In this document: one piece after another, positions 6,197 through 7,837 of the stretch | Layout of the letters: the number at the start of each line of letters is the position of its first letter | Position numbering within the stretch: position 1 is the stretch's first letter | Source: Rhodocyclaceae bacterium UBA2250 | GTDB lineage: Bacteria > Pseudomonadota > Gammaproteobacteria > Burkholderiales > Rhodocyclaceae | Assembly (NCBI GenBank): GCA_002347285.1 | Contig: DDXW01000013.1 | Coordinates: 1-7,837 of the forward strand | Length of the DNA stretch: 7,837 nucleotides | Direction of reading: 5' to 3' | Notes under the pieces: model-generated | The model's database searches: none | What the model saw: only the letters and a program-made list of their open reading frames with translations | What the model was told of the DNA's origin: nothing | Translations under genes and position numbers: made by a program

Positions 6197-6216
6197 CCCC
6201 TTCCTCGCGGAAGGGG
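6197..6216. terminator. Stem-loop between convergent genes (terminator or dispersed intergenic repeat)
   Basis: Perfect 8-base-pair stem CCCCTTCC / GGAAGGGG with the 4-base loop TCGC, lying between the phosphorylase stop (6155) and the cNMP gene stop (6247). Neither side carries a proper U-tract (only ACTTTG on the + strand). The flanks (CCATCCCCCAC on the left) resemble the C-rich/G-rich palindromes commonly dispersed between genes in GC-rich proteobacteria. It may stop transcription from either side or be such a repeat. A weaker + strand hairpin, CTCG/CGAG at 6160-6174 followed by TTTT, lies closer to the phosphorylase stop. Confidence 0.5.
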
Positions 6217-6246
6217 AGACTTTGTGTTCGCTACGCTTGATGTGGG

Positions 6247-6720
6247 TTACAGCCGCCAGGCCAGCGCTTCGTCGGCGGTGCGCAGGCGCGCGGACAGCAC
6301 GCTGGCGATGTTGCGGTAGATCTTCATGCCGATTTCCGGGCTGGCGTTGACCGCCTGGTCGGTCAACCGCACCAGCACGCAGGGCGTCAATGCCGTGACC
6401 GTGGCGCAGCGCGCCGCATTGTCGACCAGCGCCATCTCGCCGAAGCTGTCGGCCGAAAACAGGCGGGCCAGCTCGATCTCGCCGTCGCGGCCCTTTTTGG
6501 AAACGACGGCCACGCCGTCGAGGATGATGTACATGTGGTTGCCGCTGCTGCCTTCCCTGATGATCGGCATATTCTCGCCATACGAGCACTTCTCGGCGCG
6601 CGCCAGCAGTTCGCCGATCTCCGCAGGGGCCAAGCCCTGGAAGGCCTTGACGTGCTCGGCCAGCTTGACCAGCAGGCGCTGCAGGTCGTGGAAGGTGAAT
6701 TGTTCGCGGATCCAGCTCAT
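6247..6720 (-). CDS. Stand-alone cyclic-nucleotide-binding domain protein (Crp/PKA-R type, no HTH)
   Basis: A 157-residue protein consisting of one cNMP-binding beta-barrel (about 22-145) with an N-terminal helix ('FTFHDLQRLLVKLAEHVKAF'). The phosphate-binding cassette is well kept: F93-G94-E95-M-A-L-V-D-N-A-A-R104-C-A-T-V107. E95 and R104 are the residues that hold the ribose hydroxyl and the cyclic phosphate in cAMP/cGMP-binding relatives, so ligand binding looks feasible. The typical front-end motifs 'GLAPAEIGELLARAEKCSYGENMPIIREGSSGNHMYIILDG' and 'VVSKKG' are also present. No helix-turn-helix or enzymatic domain follows, so it is not a transcription factor by itself. It is presumably a cytoplasmic sensor or regulatory partner. 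ATG 6720 has AGGGG 6 bases upstream. It lies 12 bases after the glnD stop on the same strand and is probably co-transcribed with it. Ligand and partner are unknown. Confidence 0.88.
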   Translation of the reverse strand: MSWIREQFTFHDLQRLLVKLAEHVKAFQGLAPAEIGELLARAEKCSYGENMPIIREGSSGNHMYIILDGVAVVSKKGRDGEIELARLFSADSFGEMALVDNAARCATVTALTPCVLVRLTDQAVNASPEIGMKIYRNIASVLSARLRTADEALAWRL

Positions 6721-6732
6721 GGGTTACCCCTG

Positions 6733-7837
6733 TCAGACGTGCAGGATGTCGAGCAGCTCCTGCTCCAGACGCACCAGCGTCGCCGTTTTACCCAGTTCGG
6801 CGCCGTTGATCAAGAAGGTGTCCTCGACCCGCTCGCCGAGGGTGGCGATCTTCGCGCTGGACAGGCGGACGCCGTGGCGGGCGAGCACCAGCGCGATCGC
6901 ATACAGCAGCCCGGCGCGATCGGCCGCCGTGACCGACAGGATGTAGTTCTTGCTGCTTTCGTCGGTGCGGATCGACACTTCCGGCGTCAGCGGCACATGC
7001 TTGACCTGGCGCGACAGCCGTCCCTGCGGCGGCGGCGCCAGCGGCGGTTGCAGGCGCAGATGCTCCGCGAGGTCGTGGTCGATCAGCGCGATCATGTCGC
7101 GGTAGGGCAGCTGGTTGCCGGGATCGAGCAGGGCGAAGCTGTCGAGCGCGTGGCCGTGCCGCGTCGTGTGGATCTTGGCATCGACGATCGAATAGCCGAG
7201 CCGCGCGAAGAAGCCGCAGATGCGCGCGAACAGTTCGGGCTGGTCGGGTGCGTAGATCATCACCTGCAAGCCGGTGCCGGCGGGATTGAGACGCGCGCGC
7301 ACCACCGGCGCCGGACTGTCGGGCCGGTAGTACAGGGTCTGGGCGTGCCAGGCGATTTCCTCGCCGTCGTGGCGCAGGAAGTACGCGGTATCGAGCTGGC
7401 TCCACAGCGGCGCTTCAATGCCGGGGCGCAGACCGCGCAGCCGCAGCAGGCGGCGGGCTTCCTCCTGGCGCTCCTCGACGCCGGCGAGCGGCGCGAGGCC
7501 CTCGCCGCTCAGCAGGCGCTGCGTCATGCGGAACAGATCCTCGAGCAGCTTGCCTTTCCAGGCGTTCCAGACTTTCGGGCTGGTGCCGCGGATGTCGCAC
7601 ATGGTCAGCAGATACAGCGCGGTCAGGCGTTCCTCGCTGCGCACGATCGCGGCGAAGCGGCGGACCACTTCCGGATCGGTCAGGTCCCGCTTCTGGGCGA
7701 ACGTCGACATCGTCAGGTGGTGCTCGACCAGAAAGACGGCAAGGCTTTCGTCGTGCTTGCCGATGCCGTGGCTGCGGCAGAAGCGGCGCGCGTCGCCCAT
7801 GCCCAGCCGGGAATGGTCGCCGCCGCGGCCCTTGGCG
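6733..7837 (-). CDS. glnD: Bifunctional PII uridylyltransferase/uridylyl-removing enzyme GlnD, C-terminal part (5' end outside window)
   Basis: GlnD senses glutamine and adds UMP to or removes it from PII proteins (GlnB/GlnK), setting nitrogen metabolism. The frame is open at the right edge; about 367 residues are visible of a protein usually near 850-900. The first residues 'AKGRGGDHS' belong to the HD domain that carries the uridylyl-removing activity, and 'GDARRFCRSHG', 'LVEHHLTMS' and 'LYLLTMCDIRGTSPKVWNAWK' follow as in the family. Two ACT domains close the protein: the first at about visible residues 189-262 ('LQVMIYAPDQPELFARICGFFARLG'), the second at 298-367 ('ILSVTAADRAGLLYAIALVLARHG'). 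The nucleotidyltransferase domain is outside. The ATG at 7800 is internal. It ends with TGA, 12 bases before the cNMP-binding gene. No sign of truncation or frameshift in the visible part. Confidence 0.96.
   Translation of the reverse strand, partial: AKGRGGDHSRLGMGDARRFCRSHGIGKHDESLAVFLVEHHLTMSTFAQKRDLTDPEVVRRFAAIVRSEERLTALYLLTMCDIRGTSPKVWNAWKGKLLEDLFRMTQRLLSGEGLAPLAGVEERQEEARRLLRLRGLRPGIEAPLWSQLDTAYFLRHDGEEIAWHAQTLYYRPDSPAPVVRARLNPAGTGLQVMIYAPDQPELFARICGFFARLGYSIVDAKIHTTRHGHALDSFALLDPGNQLPYRDMIALIDHDLAEHLRLQPPLAPPPQGRLSRQVKHVPLTPEVSIRTDESSKNYILSVTAADRAGLLYAIALVLARHGVRLSSAKIATLGERVEDTFLINGAELGKTATLVRLEQELLDILHV

Noticed and set aside
1..7837. Search for CRISPR, tRNA/rRNA, insertion sequences, toxin-antitoxin pairs, retron-like or defence genes
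   Set aside because: No regular repeats, cloverleaf, transposase, reverse transcriptase or integrase motifs were seen. All large ORFs with family motifs are housekeeping genes.

Overview
This GC-rich window (by eye about two thirds G+C) carries ordinary housekeeping genes from a proteobacterium. The gene set and protein character suggest a betaproteobacterium, possibly Rhodocyclales-like: a BamC lipoprotein, a GlnD PII uridylyltransferase, RlmD, BipA/TypA, and an S-methyl-5'-thioinosine phosphorylase of the Pseudomonas PA3004 type. The taxonomic placement is inferred from protein character only. I see no rRNA, tRNA, CRISPR array, insertion sequence, phage gene or defence system.

Left block (1-2527, + strand) is a tight operon: the C-terminal part of bamC, a metallo-beta-lactamase-fold hydrolase of the YycJ/WalJ type, and rlmD. 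Each junction is a 4-base stop/start overlap (GTGA, then ATGA), so translation is probably coupled. A strong hairpin at 2536-2557 separates this operon from the convergent yccA-like membrane protein gene.

Middle block (2585-5321, - strand), read in its transcription direction, holds typA/bipA, then a probable small membrane-protein ORF of 43 codons that seems to start at a CTG overlapping the typA stop, then yccA with its own recognisable promoter. typA starts from a short divergent region (5322-5411) shared with the + strand S-methyl-5'-thioinosine phosphorylase gene (5412-6155). typA has an extended -10 element there but no clear Shine-Dalgarno sequence.

Right block (6247-7837, - strand) holds the C-terminal half of glnD, followed 12 bases later by a stand-alone cyclic-nucleotide-binding domain protein with no DNA-binding domain. 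A stem-loop of the kind often dispersed between genes lies between it and the convergent phosphorylase gene.

No new multi-gene system is evident. The items most worth a second look are the non-ATG small membrane ORF behind typA, the solitary cNMP-binding protein paired with glnD, the direct-repeat/palindrome structure in the yccA promoter, and the Shine-Dalgarno-poor typA leader.
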